From the NCBI RefSeq assembly GCF_036192275.1, contig NZ_CP108088.1, forward strand, positions 6,077,501 to 6,141,500: 64,000 nucleotides of DNA, in the 5' to 3' direction. Numbering within the stretch: position 1 is the stretch's first letter; each line of letters starts with the position of its first letter. Below, one piece after another: positions 17,207 through 25,461 of this stretch. Origin of the DNA: Streptomyces sp. NBC_00250 (GTDB lineage: Bacteria; Actinomycetota; Actinomycetes; Streptomycetales; Streptomycetaceae). The notes beneath the pieces are model-generated. The model saw nothing but the letters and a program-made list of their open reading frames with translations, was not told the origin of the DNA and made no database searches. Both the position numbers and the translations under genes were made by a program.

Positions 17207-17299
17207 CGGTTCCGCCGGTCCGGTTCCGCCCGGCCGGTTCCGCTCAGCCCTCGCACCGACGGTTCCGCCCGGCCGGTTCCGCTCAGCCCTCGCTCCGAG
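17189..17299. repeat. 39-bp tandem repeat spanning two convergent gene ends
   Basis: Two nearly identical 39-bp units, 17222-17260 and 17261-17299, each starting GGTTCCGCCCGGCCGG and containing TCAGCCCTCG. A partial, interrupted copy at 17189-17216 includes the stop codon of the 16121 gene. The last copy contains the stop codon of the M48 gene. It therefore links the 3' ends of both genes. Confidence 0.85.
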
Positions 17300-18407
17300 C
17301 GCCGCCGGTGTCGTCGTCCGGGCCGCTCCCGCCGTCCCCGGCGGTCCCTTCGGCGTCCGGCTTCCTCGGGGCCTGGCCGCCGCCGAAGGCGTTGCGCAGC
17401 TTCCCGCCCAGGTCGCCCGCCAGGTCGCCGGCGCCCCCGGCTATGTCGCCGACCAGCTTCATCAGCGGATCCTTGCTGGTCCGCACGGTGTCGGCGTAGT
17501 GCCCCGCCGACTCGCGGAAGGAGTCCGTGACCGAGGCGTCCTTGTCCTCCGAGCGCTTCGGGTAGTGGCCGTCCATGATCCGCTGGAAGTCGCGGTTCTC
17601 CGACCACTTCTTCAGCTCCGCCGCCCGGACGGTGGTGAAGGGGTGCGTACGCGGCAGTACGTTGAGGATCTTGAGGACCGAGTCCCGCAGGTCCCCGGCC
17701 TTCTCGTACTCGTCGGCCTGGGCGAGGAACGCGTCCACGTTCATCTCGTGGAGGTGGTTGCCGCCGGCGACCTTCATCAGACCGCGCATCGAGGCCTGCA
17801 CGTCCTGGCCGACGAGGAGCCCGGCCCGGTCGGCGGAGAGCTCCGACTTGCGGAACCACTCGCGCAGCGCCGTGACGATCGCCATGATCGCGACGTTCCC
17901 CAGCGGAATCCAGGCGATCTTGAGCGCGAGGCTGGTGAGGAAGAGCAGGACCGTGCGGTACACGGAGTGTCCGGAGAGGGCGTGTCCGACCTCGTGGCCG
18001 ACGACCGCCCGCATCTCCTCCTCGTCGAGGAGCTCCACCAGGCCGGTGGTGACGACGATGATCGGCTCGTCCAGGCCGATGCACATCGCGTTGGGCTTCG
18101 GGTCCTGCGTCACGTACATCGGCGGGACCTTCTCCAGGTCCAGGATGTAACAGGCGTCCCGCAGCATGTCGTTGAGATGGCTGAACTGCGCGTCGCTCAC
18201 CCGGACGGAGTCCGAGAGGAAGAGGAGTCGCAGGCTGCGCTCCGGCAGAAGTCCGCTGAGCGCCTTGAAGACCGTGTCGAAGCCGCTGAGCTTGCGCAGC
18301 GCCACCAGCGCCGAGCGGTCGGCCGGATGCTCGTAGGCCCGCGAGGAGATACCGGGGAACCGCTTCCGCTGCCTGCTCGGCACGTTCCCCTGGTCGTTCT
18401 CGGTCAT
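17283..18407 (-). CDS. M48 family zinc metalloprotease (HtpX/Ste24-like)
   Basis: A 374-residue membrane-associated peptidase. The zinc motif HEVGH has His138, Glu139 and His142. The likely third ligand is the Glu in SELSADRAG, as in M48 enzymes. A hydrophobic segment following the HEVGH motif (VLLFLTSLALKIAWIPLG, ~150-170) anchors it in the membrane. The C-terminal ~70 residues are Gly/Asp-rich and probably disordered. M48 proteases usually degrade damaged membrane proteins. The ATG has a GGGGG stretch just upstream. It is divergent from a tiny membrane protein, and a DnaA-like box lies between them. Confidence 0.92.
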   Translation of the reverse strand: MTENDQGNVPSRQRKRFPGISSRAYEHPADRSALVALRKLSGFDTVFKALSGLLPERSLRLLFLSDSVRVSDAQFSHLNDMLRDACYILDLEKVPPMYVTQDPKPNAMCIGLDEPIIVVTTGLVELLDEEEMRAVVGHEVGHALSGHSVYRTVLLFLTSLALKIAWIPLGNVAIMAIVTALREWFRKSELSADRAGLLVGQDVQASMRGLMKVAGGNHLHEMNVDAFLAQADEYEKAGDLRDSVLKILNVLPRTHPFTTVRAAELKKWSENRDFQRIMDGHYPKRSEDKDASVTDSFRESAGHYADTVRTSKDPLMKLVGDIAGGAGDLAGDLGGKLRNAFGGGQAPRKPDAEGTAGDGGSGPDDDTGGARSEG

Positions 18408-18490
18408 GGATGCCCCCTGTTCGTACGAGTCGGTGCTCGTCCCCCTGACGAACCCCAGCGTAGGCGTTGGCGCTACGGTGTGCCGGGGCC

Positions 18491-18499
18491 TGTGGATAA
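18491..18499 (-). promoter_or_regulatory. DnaA box
   Basis: TGTGGATAA on this strand reads TTATCCACA on the complement, the classical 9-mer DnaA box. It lies in the 128-bp divergent spacer between the M48 gene and the small membrane protein. Confidence 0.5.
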
Positions 18500-18535
18500 C
18501 TCGGGCACCAAGGACGACCGAGGAGCACGACCGAC

Positions 18536-18808
18536 ATGCCGGACACCGTCGACACCGCTGCCGCCCTGCTCGCCGCCGCCGCGCAGGAGGGACCGGGCGA
18601 CACGCTCCGCATCGTGCTGCTCGTCTCGATGGTGGGCGGCGCCCTGCTCGCCTGGTTCCTGCTCCGCGGCTATCGCTCCGACGACACCGGGGACGACAGC
18701 ACCGGCGGCGGCACCGGCGACGCGGCCCGCCGCGGCACGGACGCCGGCACGGACACCGACACGGATGTCACCACGGACGTCACCACGGACCGTGACGCCA
18801 ACGCCTGA
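18536..18808 (+). CDS. Small single-span membrane protein
   Basis: A 90-residue protein of unknown function. One membrane helix (RIVLLVSMVGGALLAWFLL, ~25-44) is followed by an Asp/Thr/Gly-rich tail with DTDTD and TTDVTTD repeats. AGGAG lies upstream of the ATG. Codon use is typical for the genome. Divergent from the M48 protease and followed by another tiny membrane protein. No family is recognised. Confidence 0.7.
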   Translation: MPDTVDTAAALLAAAAQEGPGDTLRIVLLVSMVGGALLAWFLLRGYRSDDTGDDSTGGGTGDAARRGTDAGTDTDTDVTTDVTTDRDANA

Positions 18809-18891
18809 GTCGGCGTGAGCCTGCCCGGACCGCCCGCATACGATGTGCGCGAAGTCTCCGCTCCCATCCCCGATCGATAGGTCTGTCGAAG

Positions 18892-19056
18892 ATGAGCCTC
18901 CACAGCACCGCCGCCAACCTGGTTTCCCTCGCCGAGGGCTCCGAGCACGGCGGCGGCAACCACGAAAGCCTCAGCCCCTACCTCACCGGCTTCGGCGCCT
19001 TCGGCGCCCTGCTTCTGCTGCTGTGGATCACCACCCGCTTCAACCGCGACCGCTGA
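18892..19056 (+). CDS. 54-residue membrane protein
   Basis: ATG 18892 to TGA 19054-19056. The first 30 residues are soluble and Ser/Gly/His-rich. A hydrophobic helix (LTGFGAFGALLLLLWIT) and the positive end TTRFNRDR follow. Every third position is G or C in nearly all codons, which supports real coding despite the length. It precedes nadD by 51 bp, and no partner can be named. An N-out/C-in single-span topology is plausible from the positive end. Confidence 0.75.
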   Translation: MSLHSTAANLVSLAEGSEHGGGNHESLSPYLTGFGAFGALLLLLWITTRFNRDR

Positions 19057-19093
19057 ACCACCGCCCCTGATCAGGCGTCCGCTGCCGTGCCAG

Positions 19094-19099
19094 TAGGCT
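19094..19099 (+). promoter_or_regulatory. -10 box upstream of nadD
   Basis: TAGGCT ends 8 nt before ATG 19108, compatible with a leaderless nadD mRNA. Confidence 0.45.
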
Positions 19100-19107
19100 C
19101 TGCACGC

Positions 19108-19728
19108 ATGGGAGAGCAGGAAATGCCTACTGGCGGGCGCGGGAAGCGCCGACTCGGGGTGATGGGCGGGACCTTCGACCCGATCCACCACGGACACCTG
19201 GTGGCGGCCAGCGAGGTCGCCGCCCTGTTCCACCTGGACGAGGTCGTGTTCGTACCGACCGGGCAGCCGTGGCAGAAGAGCGACACGACCGTGTCGGCGG
19301 CCGAGGACCGTTATCTGATGACGGTCATCGCGACGGCGTCCAACCCGCAGTTCTCGGTCAGCCGGATCGACATCGACCGCGGCGGTGCGACGTACACCAT
19401 CGACACCCTGCGGGACCTGCGCTCCCTCAACAGCGACTCGGACCTCTTCTTCATCACCGGGGCCGACGCGCTGTCGCAGATCCTCACCTGGCGCGACGCC
19501 GAGGAACTCTTCTCGCTCGCGCACTTCATCGGCGTCACCCGGCCGGGCCACGACCTCACCGACGACGGGCTGCCCAAGGGCGGCGTCTCGCTCGTCGAGG
19601 TGCCCGCGCTCGCCATCTCCTCCACCGACTGCCGGGCGAGGGTCGCACAGGGCGATCCCGTCTGGTACCTGGTCCCGGACGGCGTGGTGCGCTACATCGA
19701 CAAGCGCCAGTTGTACCGCGGCGAGTGA
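19108..19728 (+). CDS. nadD: Nicotinate-nucleotide adenylyltransferase
   Basis: Converts nicotinate mononucleotide and ATP to deamido-NAD, a cytoplasmic step shared by de novo and salvage NAD synthesis. The 206-residue nucleotidyltransferase has [11 protein letters not shown] at 20-30 and an ISSTDCR motif near the C-terminus, the NadD version of the ISSTxIR signature. ATG 19108 fits a leaderless start. ATG 19123 is an alternative with GGAGAG 6 nt upstream, and would shorten the protein by 5 residues. It is followed 19 nt later by the LCP gene and then rsfS, a common actinobacterial order. Confidence 0.97.
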   Translation: MGEQEMPTGGRGKRRLGVMGGTFDPIHHGHLVAASEVAALFHLDEVVFVPTGQPWQKSDTTVSAAEDRYLMTVIATASNPQFSVSRIDIDRGGATYTIDTLRDLRSLNSDSDLFFITGADALSQILTWRDAEELFSLAHFIGVTRPGHDLTDDGLPKGGVSLVEVPALAISSTDCRARVAQGDPVWYLVPDGVVRYIDKRQLYRGE

Positions 19729-19747
19729 GCTTCGGGGAGGGGCACCG

Positions 19748-21508
19748 GTGAACGATCAGCAGCATCCGTACGACCCGTACTATCCGCAGCCGCAGATCAT
19801 CGGCTACGACGAGTACGGGCAGCCGGTGTACCAGCAGCCACAGGCGTCCCAGCAGGCTCAGGGACAGCACTACGACCCGTACGGCGGTCAGCAGCAGTCC
19901 CAGCAGTCGCAGCCGCAGCAGGGGTACGGCTACGACCCTTACGCCCAGCAGCAGTACCAGGCGCAGCAGCCACCGGCTCACCAGCAGCCTCAGGCACCTC
20001 AGCAGCCCCAGGAGCCGCAGTACGACCCGTACGGGCAGCAGGGCTACGCCTACCCCTCCTACGACACGGGACAGCAGTGGTCCGTCCAGGCGGACCCGTC
20101 CGCCGCGCAGGCCCCTGCCCCCGCGCAGACCCCTGTGCAGGCCCCGTCGGCCGCGCCCGTCGCGGCCCCGCCCGGCGTTCCCGGTCAGCGCCCCGCGCCC
20201 GAGCGGCCCGCTCCGGCCCGGCGGGCCGGAGCTGACGACGACGACCGTGAGTACCGCACCGAGCAGTTCTCGTTCATCGAGGAGCCGGACGAGGACTCCG
20301 AAGACGTCATCGACTGGCTGAAGTTCACCGAGAGCCGCTCGGAGCGGCGCGAGGAGGCCAGGCGCCGGGGCCGCGTCCGGATCATCGCGCTCGTCGTCGT
20401 CCTCGTCCTCGCCGCCGTGGGCGGCGTCGGCTACCTCTGGTCCGCGGGAATGCTCCCCGGGTCGTCGGACGGGGAGCGGAAGGAGAACACCGCGACCGGT
20501 CCGCAGAAGCGCGACACGATCGTCGTACACCTCCACAACACCACGGGCGGCGGAACCTCCACCGCCCTGCTCGTGAACAACAGCACCACCCGCCAGGGCA
20601 CGACGGTCCTGCTGCCCAACTCCGTCGTCGTCGCCGACGGCGAGGGCGCCGCGACCACCCTCGGCAAGTCGGTCGAGGACGACGGCTCCAGCGGCACCCG
20701 CGAGGCGATCGGCAACCTCCTCGGCGCCCCGATCACCGGCACCTGGCGCCTGGACACTCCGTACCTGGACACCCTCGTCGACCTCGTCAGCGGGATCGAG
20801 ATGGACACCGACACGGAGGTGCCCGACACGAAGAAGGGCGCCGATCCGCTGGTCAGGAAGGGCGAGAAGCAGTCCCTGAACGGCCGCGCCGCCGTCGCCT
20901 ACGCGACCTACCGGGCACCCGGCGAGGCCGAGACCAAGCAGCTCCAGCGCTTCGGCCAGGTCATGTACGCCGTACTGCGGAAGATCTCGGACAACCCCGA
21001 GTCCGCCACGATGACCGTCGAGAGCCTCACCCAGATCTTCGACCCCTCGCTCTCCGAGAAGGACCTCGGTGCCTCCCTCGCCAAGCTCGCCGAGCACGCC
21101 AAGGTCGGCGACTACAAGACGGCCCTGCTCCCGGTGGGACAGGACGGCGCGCTGACCGAGGGCGCGAGCGACAGTGTGGTGAAGGACATCCTGGGCGGAA
21201 AGGTCACCGCGCCCGAGGCGGGCGACGTGACCCGGGTCTCGCTGCGGGACGGTTCCGGCAAGAAGGCGACCGAGGCGGCCAGGGTCGTCCTGATCAACGG
21301 CGGCTACTCGTTCGTGGGTGGCACCGAGGCGGACACCCAGGAGAAGTCGCAGGTCGTCTACGGTGACGACGCCCAGAAGGCGACGGCGGCCGAGGTGGCC
21401 GAGACCCTGGGTCTGCCGGCCGGCTCGGTCACCAAGGGCAAGACCTCGGGAGCGGCCGCGGTCACCGTGATCCTGGGCCAGGACTACAAGGTGCCGAGGG
21501 CCCGGTAA
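19748..21508 (+). CDS. LytR-CpsA-Psr (LCP) family protein
   Basis: LCP proteins attach wall polymers such as teichoic acid or arabinogalactan to peptidoglycan, outside the membrane. This 586-residue protein starts with ~165 residues rich in Gln, Pro and Tyr (YDPY repeats), likely disordered. A charged linker and a membrane helix at ~212-232 follow. The LCP domain spans roughly 255-470, and a LytR_C domain ends the protein. GGAGG lies upstream of GTG 19748. The envelope-glycan cluster at 1.7-12 kb could supply its substrate, but that is an inference. rsfS follows. Confidence 0.92.
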   Translation: MNDQQHPYDPYYPQPQIIGYDEYGQPVYQQPQASQQAQGQHYDPYGGQQQSQQSQPQQGYGYDPYAQQQYQAQQPPAHQQPQAPQQPQEPQYDPYGQQGYAYPSYDTGQQWSVQADPSAAQAPAPAQTPVQAPSAAPVAAPPGVPGQRPAPERPAPARRAGADDDDREYRTEQFSFIEEPDEDSEDVIDWLKFTESRSERREEARRRGRVRIIALVVVLVLAAVGGVGYLWSAGMLPGSSDGERKENTATGPQKRDTIVVHLHNTTGGGTSTALLVNNSTTRQGTTVLLPNSVVVADGEGAATTLGKSVEDDGSSGTREAIGNLLGAPITGTWRLDTPYLDTLVDLVSGIEMDTDTEVPDTKKGADPLVRKGEKQSLNGRAAVAYATYRAPGEAETKQLQRFGQVMYAVLRKISDNPESATMTVESLTQIFDPSLSEKDLGASLAKLAEHAKVGDYKTALLPVGQDGALTEGASDSVVKDILGGKVTAPEAGDVTRVSLRDGSGKKATEAARVVLINGGYSFVGGTEADTQEKSQVVYGDDAQKATAAEVAETLGLPAGSVTKGKTSGAAAVTVILGQDYKVPRAR

Positions 21509-21591
21509 CGGCGCTCCGGAAAACGTTGGCGGGGCCGTCGGCGGTCCGTGAGACCCTGGAGGGGTACTGGACCGCCGACGAAAGCCTGCAT

Positions 21592-22059
21592 GTGACCGCC
21601 ACGGACCGCTCCATCGAACTCGTCAACGCCGCCGCTCAGGCGGCCGCCGACCGGCTCGCGCACGACATCATCGCGTACGACGTCAGCGATGTGCTGTCGA
21701 TCACCGACGCCTTCCTGCTCGCCTCCGCGCCCAACGACCGCCAGGTCAAGTCGATCGTCGACGAGATCGAGGAGCGCCTCAACAAGGACCTCGGCGCCAA
21801 GCCGGTCCGCCGTGAGGGCGACCGCGACGCCCGCTGGATCCTCCTGGACTACGTCGACATCGTCGTCCACGTCCAGCACAGCGAGGAGCGCGTCTTCTAC
21901 GCGCTCGAGCGCCTGTGGAAGGACTGCCCCGAGCTCGCGCTCCCCGAAGACGCGGTGAAGACCCGCGGCAAGGGTGCCGAGCACGCCGAGCTGACCGGTG
22001 TCGACCTCTCCGAGCACGCCGCCGGGCTGCCCGACGGACCGGACGGTGAGCTGAGCTGA
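21592..22059 (+). CDS. rsfS: Ribosome silencing factor
   Basis: RsfS (Iojap family) binds L14 and blocks 30S-50S joining when nutrients are scarce. The 155-residue protein shows DVSDVLSITDAFLLASA and HVQHSEERVFYALERLW, both diagnostic of the family. GTG 21592 yields MTATDRSIELVN, a good family N-terminus; a longer frame from 21526 has no supporting ribosome site. Its stop overlaps the next gene by 4 nt. nadD and rsfS are close neighbours in many bacteria. Confidence 0.95.
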   Translation: MTATDRSIELVNAAAQAAADRLAHDIIAYDVSDVLSITDAFLLASAPNDRQVKSIVDEIEERLNKDLGAKPVRREGDRDARWILLDYVDIVVHVQHSEERVFYALERLWKDCPELALPEDAVKTRGKGAEHAELTGVDLSEHAAGLPDGPDGELS

Positions 22060-22709
22060 GCACCACCAAGGGCGGCATCGGCCGCCGCATCGTCCTCTGG
22101 CGCCACGGCCAGACCTCATGGAACCTGGAGCGCCGCTTCCAGGGTTCGACCGACATCGAGCTGACGGAGGCCGGTGTCGCCCAGGCGCGCCGGGCCGCCC
22201 GGCTGCTTGCCGCGCTCAAGCCGGACGCCATCGTCGCCTCGGACCTGAAGCGGGCGGCGGCCACCGCCGCCGAGCTGGCCGCGCTCACCGGTCACACCGT
22301 CGACCACGACTCCGCGCTGCGCGAGACGTACGCGGGGGAGTGGCAGGGGCTGACCCACGACGAGATCGTGGGGCGGTACGGCGAGCAGTACGCCGCCTGG
22401 AAGCGCGGCGAGCCCGTGCGCCGGGGCGGTGGCGAGCTGGAGACCGAGGTGGCCGACCGGGCCGCCCCGGTGGTTCTGGAGCACGCCGACAAGCTGCCCG
22501 AGGACGGCACGCTCGTCGTGGTCAGCCACGGCGGCACGATCCGCACCACGATCGGCCGGCTCCTCGGCCTGGAGTCCCAGCACTGGGAGAGCCTGGGCGG
22601 CCTCTCGAACTGCTGCTGGTCCGTCCTCGGCGAGGGTGCCCGAGGCTGGCGTCTGATGGAGCACAACGCGGGCACGCTGCCCGAGCCGGTCCTCGGCGAC
22701 GACGACTGA
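22056..22709 (+). CDS. Histidine phosphatase (phosphoglycerate mutase-like), apparent CTG start
   Basis: A 217-residue histidine phosphatase. RHGQT with catalytic His17, ETYAGEWQGLTHDE, and the second His in VVVSHGGTIRT are all in place. The substrate is unknown; close relatives are annotated as broad-specificity phosphatases. The reading frame is closed by TGA at 22047, and no ATG, GTG or TTG occurs before the conserved RHG motif. The best start is CTG 22056, which overlaps the rsfS stop (CTGA) and has GGTGAG 5 nt upstream. Translation is therefore probably coupled to rsfS. Confidence 0.9.
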   Translation: MSTTKGGIGRRIVLWRHGQTSWNLERRFQGSTDIELTEAGVAQARRAARLLAALKPDAIVASDLKRAAATAAELAALTGHTVDHDSALRETYAGEWQGLTHDEIVGRYGEQYAAWKRGEPVRRGGGELETEVADRAAPVVLEHADKLPEDGTLVVVSHGGTIRTTIGRLLGLESQHWESLGGLSNCCWSVLGEGARGWRLMEHNAGTLPEPVLGDDD

Positions 22710-22738
22710 GCCCCGCGACCGGCCTGCCGGACCCGGAT

Positions 22739-22768
22739 TTCACTTTCCGGCAGGTCACAGGCTAAAGT
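22739..22768 (+). promoter_or_regulatory. Promoter of the first tRNA-Ala gene
   Basis: TTCACT (22739-22744), an 18-bp spacer and TAAAGT (22763-22768). It lies about 36 nt upstream of the mature tRNA 5' end. Confidence 0.5.
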
Positions 22769-22804
22769 TCTTCTTGTTCGCAGCGCAGAGCGCGAAGAAC
22801 ACGA

Positions 22805-22877
22805 GGGGCTATAGCTCAGTTGGTAGAGCGCCTGCATGGCATGCAGGAGGTCAGGAGTTCAATTCTCCTTAGCTCCA
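22805..22877 (+). tRNA. tRNA-Ala (anticodon GGC)
   Basis: A 73-nt cloverleaf. The acceptor stem GGGGCTA pairs with TAGCTCC and contains the G3-U70 wobble that identifies alanine tRNAs. The anticodon stem CCTGC/GCAGG encloses loop ATGGCAT with anticodon GGC (decodes GCC). The T-loop TTCAATT is present. CCA is not encoded. An identical copy lies at 27019-27091. Confidence 0.97.
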
Positions 22878-22880
22878 CAA

Positions 22881-23789
22881 TCACCGGATCCCGTCCCCAG
22901 CAGGGGGCGGGATTCGTCGTTCCGTCACCTTTCGCAGGGACGTGAGCCCGTGGCGGCTCTCCTCGTCGTTCGGCGTGTAGGCCACGATCCGGCACTCCGG
23001 CATCCCGTTCACCGAGAGGGAGACCGAGGACAACCGGAGCTCGCCGGTCAGCGCGTGACGGAAGGTCTTCACCCGCGTCCCCGGCGGGACCACGTCGCCG
23101 CTGCGCCAGAGCCGGGCGAACTCCGGGCTGGCCTCCGCGAGGGCCCGTACGTACTCCTCCCAGGCCGGCTCGCCGACATGGCGTCCGTACGCGCCCCGCA
23201 GCTGGGCCACCATCAGCGGCAGCTCCCGCTTCCGGTCGACCACCGGGCAGGTGGGTCCGGTGTCGCTGAACAGCGCCCACAGCACGTTGCGTATGCCGAA
23301 CGGGCCGGTGTCCAGGTCGTTCCGGCCCTCCTGGAAGAAGAGCAGCTCGTACATGGCGTTGGTCGCGAGCACGTCGTACCGCGCGTTGTAGAGCACCGCC
23401 GGGTGCGGGTCCAGGGCGTCGAGGATGCCCTGGATCTCCGGGCTGACCACCGCCACGTCCGAACCCGATCTCTCCGGCGCGTACGGCACCTCGGCCAGGT
23501 GGTAGAGGTGCTCGCGCTCGGGTCGGTCGAGCCGGAGCGTCCTGGCGACCGCGTCGAGCACCTGCGCCGAGGCGTTGATCGGGCGCCCCTGCTCCAGCCA
23601 GGTGTACCAGGTGACGCCGACCCCGGAGAGCTGGGCGACCTCCTCACGGCGCAGCCCCGGCGTGCGGCGGCGGAGTCCCGGGGGCATCCCCACGTCCTCC
23701 GGTGTCACCCTGGCCCGGCGGCTGCGCAGGAACGCGGCCAGCTCCGGCCGTCGGCGTCGCTGTGTCGGTACTGCTGCCACGATCGTCAC
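22881..23789 (-). CDS. XRE-family regulator with MmyB-like ligand domain
   Basis: A 302-residue transcription factor. The helix-turn-helix lies at ~45-95 (TPGLRREEVAQLSGVGVTWYTWLEQG), a signature of the MmyB subgroup. The remaining ~190 residues (ALDPHPAVLYNARYDVLATN, RTFRHALTGELRLS-type segments) form its ligand-binding domain. Such regulators usually repress an adjacent divergent gene, here the DHA2-type MFS transporter starting 101 bp away. The GTG start has a G-rich run immediately upstream. The ligand is unknown, but an exported small molecule is likely. Confidence 0.93.
   Translation of the reverse strand: MTIVAAVPTQRRRRPELAAFLRSRRARVTPEDVGMPPGLRRRTPGLRREEVAQLSGVGVTWYTWLEQGRPINASAQVLDAVARTLRLDRPEREHLYHLAEVPYAPERSGSDVAVVSPEIQGILDALDPHPAVLYNARYDVLATNAMYELLFFQEGRNDLDTGPFGIRNVLWALFSDTGPTCPVVDRKRELPLMVAQLRGAYGRHVGEPAWEEYVRALAEASPEFARLWRSGDVVPPGTRVKTFRHALTGELRLSSVSLSVNGMPECRIVAYTPNDEESRHGLTSLRKVTERRIPPPAGDGIR
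22887..22914. terminator. Hairpin after tRNA-Ala, inside the convergent regulator gene end
   Basis: Twelve pairs (two of them G-T) between 22887-22898 and 22903-22914 around AGCA. It overlaps the last codons of the XRE gene on the other strand and could terminate tRNA transcription. Confidence 0.5.
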
Positions 23790-23890
23790 ACCCCCATGGT
23801 CGAGTCCCCGTGCCGCCGCTGCCAGGTGGTGTCAGTACCAGCATCAGCGGGCTCTCGTTACCCGTATCCGATCGAGGTCACGCTCGACGC
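23790..23890. promoter_or_regulatory. Divergent control region of the regulator/MFS pair
   Basis: 101 bp between the two start codons, so promoters for both genes and an operator for the XRE regulator must lie here. The only dyad noticed is short: TGGT and ACCA arms in 23826-23839. The operator cannot be set with confidence. Confidence 0.45.
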
Positions 23891-25324
23891 ATGACCTCGA
23901 CCGCAACACGTCCCGTACTCAGTAAAGACGGTGGCACCGACAACCGCCCCGGACTGCTGCTCGGAGTGGTTCTCGCCGCCCAGTTCATGGCGCTCCTCGA
24001 CGTCTTCATCGTCAACGTCGCCGCCCCCACGATCCGTGCCGAGCTCTCCGCCTCCGGAGCCGCGCTCCAGCTCGTCGTCGCCGGATACACCATCGCCTAC
24101 GCGGTGTTGCTGATCACCGGCGCGCGCCTCGGCGACCTCGTCGGGCACCGCCGGATGTACCTCGGCGGCCTCGCCCTCTTCACCGTGGCCTCCCTCGCCT
24201 GCGGACTCGCCGCCGACACGGGGCAGTTGATCGCCTTCCGGTTCGCGCAGGGCGTGGGGTCGGCCCTGATGATCCCTCAGGTGCTGAGCCTCATCCAGCG
24301 CAACTTCACCGGCGAGCGCCGGGTCCGGGCCCTCAGTGCCTACTCCGCGGTCCTGGCCACCGGCGCCGCCGCGGGACAGGTGGTCGGCGGTGTCCTGGTG
24401 AGCGCCGACCTCTTCGGCACCGGCTGGCGCCCCGTCTTCCTCGTCAACGTGCCGATCGGCATCGCGCTGCTCGTCCTCGGCGCCCGGGTCCTGCCCCGCG
24501 ACACCCGGACGGCACCCACGCGGGCGCGTGCCCTCGATCTGCCGGGTCTCGTCCTGCTCGCCGCCGCCGTGTCCCTGCTGACCGTCCCCCTGGTCCTCGG
24601 CCAGGAGCAGGACTGGCCGCTGTGGTCCTGGCTCTCGCTCGGCGCCTCCCTGGTCCTCCTCGCCCTCTTCGGCGCGTACGAGTCGCGGCTCGCCCGGCGC
24701 GGCGGCGCCCCGCTCATCGCCCCGCGCGTGCTGCGGCTCCCCGGCATGGGGCGGGCCGTCCTCTGGATCACCGTCTCGATGGGAGTCAACGCCGGCTTCC
24801 TGTTCACCCTCACCCTGCATCTGCAGGGCGGGCTGGGACACAGCGCCCTGCGCGCCGGACTCACCTTCGGTCCCGCCGCCGTCGTCTTCGGCGCCATCGG
24901 GCTGACCTGGCGGCGCTGGCCGGCCAGGCTGCACCGCGCGCTGGTCCCGGGCGGCTTCCTGCTGGCCGCCGCGGGAGCCCTCGCCGTCGGCGGGCTGCTC
25001 GCGGACGGCGGCACGGGCGGCTGGGGCCTCTATCCGGCCCTGGGCGCGTTCGGCGCGGGTGTCTCGCTGGCCTTCAGCCCGGCCCTGACCGGCGCGCTGG
25101 CCACCGTACGACCGGAGGACGCGGCCGACGCGAGCGGACTGCTCGCGACCGTCACCCAGCTCGGTCAGCTCATCGGGGTCGCCGCGTTCGGGACCCTTTT
25201 CCTCGGTGCGACGGCCGGATCCGGGGCGCGGAACTCCGCCGACGCACTGTGGGCGACCATGATCGCCCTGGCTGTCGCCGCCGCTGTCGGCGCGGTGGCC
25301 GGACCGTGGCGCCGAGCACGCTGA
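23891..25324 (+). CDS. MFS transporter, DHA2 (drug:proton antiporter) type
   Basis: A 477-residue permease with about 14 hydrophobic helices, typical of DHA2 exporters. Motif A-like GARLGDLVGHRRMY follows helix 2, and the first helix has the common FMALLDVFIVNVAAPTI pattern. Probably expels a toxic compound or antibiotic using the proton gradient. It is controlled by the divergent XRE/MmyB regulator. No strong Shine-Dalgarno precedes ATG 23891, and longer frames cross the regulator start. The substrate cannot be inferred. Confidence 0.93.
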   Translation: MTSTATRPVLSKDGGTDNRPGLLLGVVLAAQFMALLDVFIVNVAAPTIRAELSASGAALQLVVAGYTIAYAVLLITGARLGDLVGHRRMYLGGLALFTVASLACGLAADTGQLIAFRFAQGVGSALMIPQVLSLIQRNFTGERRVRALSAYSAVLATGAAAGQVVGGVLVSADLFGTGWRPVFLVNVPIGIALLVLGARVLPRDTRTAPTRARALDLPGLVLLAAAVSLLTVPLVLGQEQDWPLWSWLSLGASLVLLALFGAYESRLARRGGAPLIAPRVLRLPGMGRAVLWITVSMGVNAGFLFTLTLHLQGGLGHSALRAGLTFGPAAVVFGAIGLTWRRWPARLHRALVPGGFLLAAAGALAVGGLLADGGTGGWGLYPALGAFGAGVSLAFSPALTGALATVRPEDAADASGLLATVTQLGQLIGVAAFGTLFLGATAGSGARNSADALWATMIALAVAAAVGAVAGPWRRAR

Positions 25325-25395
25325 CCCTCTTGCGAGGCCATGGCAGAATCGGACGGCCGGAGGGGGACGAGGATCCGGACGGGAGGGTGGCCCAA

Positions 25396-25458
25396 GTGCT
25401 CGGCGACAACGGCGGGGTGTCCTATGGGTGCACGGCCTGCGGCCACAGCTGGAGCTGA
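25396..25458 (+). CDS. Possible 20-residue zinc-ribbon-like peptide
   Basis: GTG 25396 has GGGAGG 9 nt upstream and opens a 20-codon frame ending in SYGCTACGHSWS. The C-x2-C-G-H-x-W pattern is half of a typical zinc ribbon. An in-frame GTG at 25387 would add three residues. TGA (25456-25458) is 3 nt before the next start. Shortness makes it uncertain; the motif and the Cys-rich neighbour are the reasons to list it. Confidence 0.35.
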   Translation: MLGDNGGVSYGCTACGHSWS

Positions 25459-25461
25459 CTG

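Noticed and set aside
17189..17299. CRISPR array
   Set aside because: Units are adjacent without spacers, only two to three copies, and no cas genes are nearby. The same applies to the arrays at 32216 and 47169.
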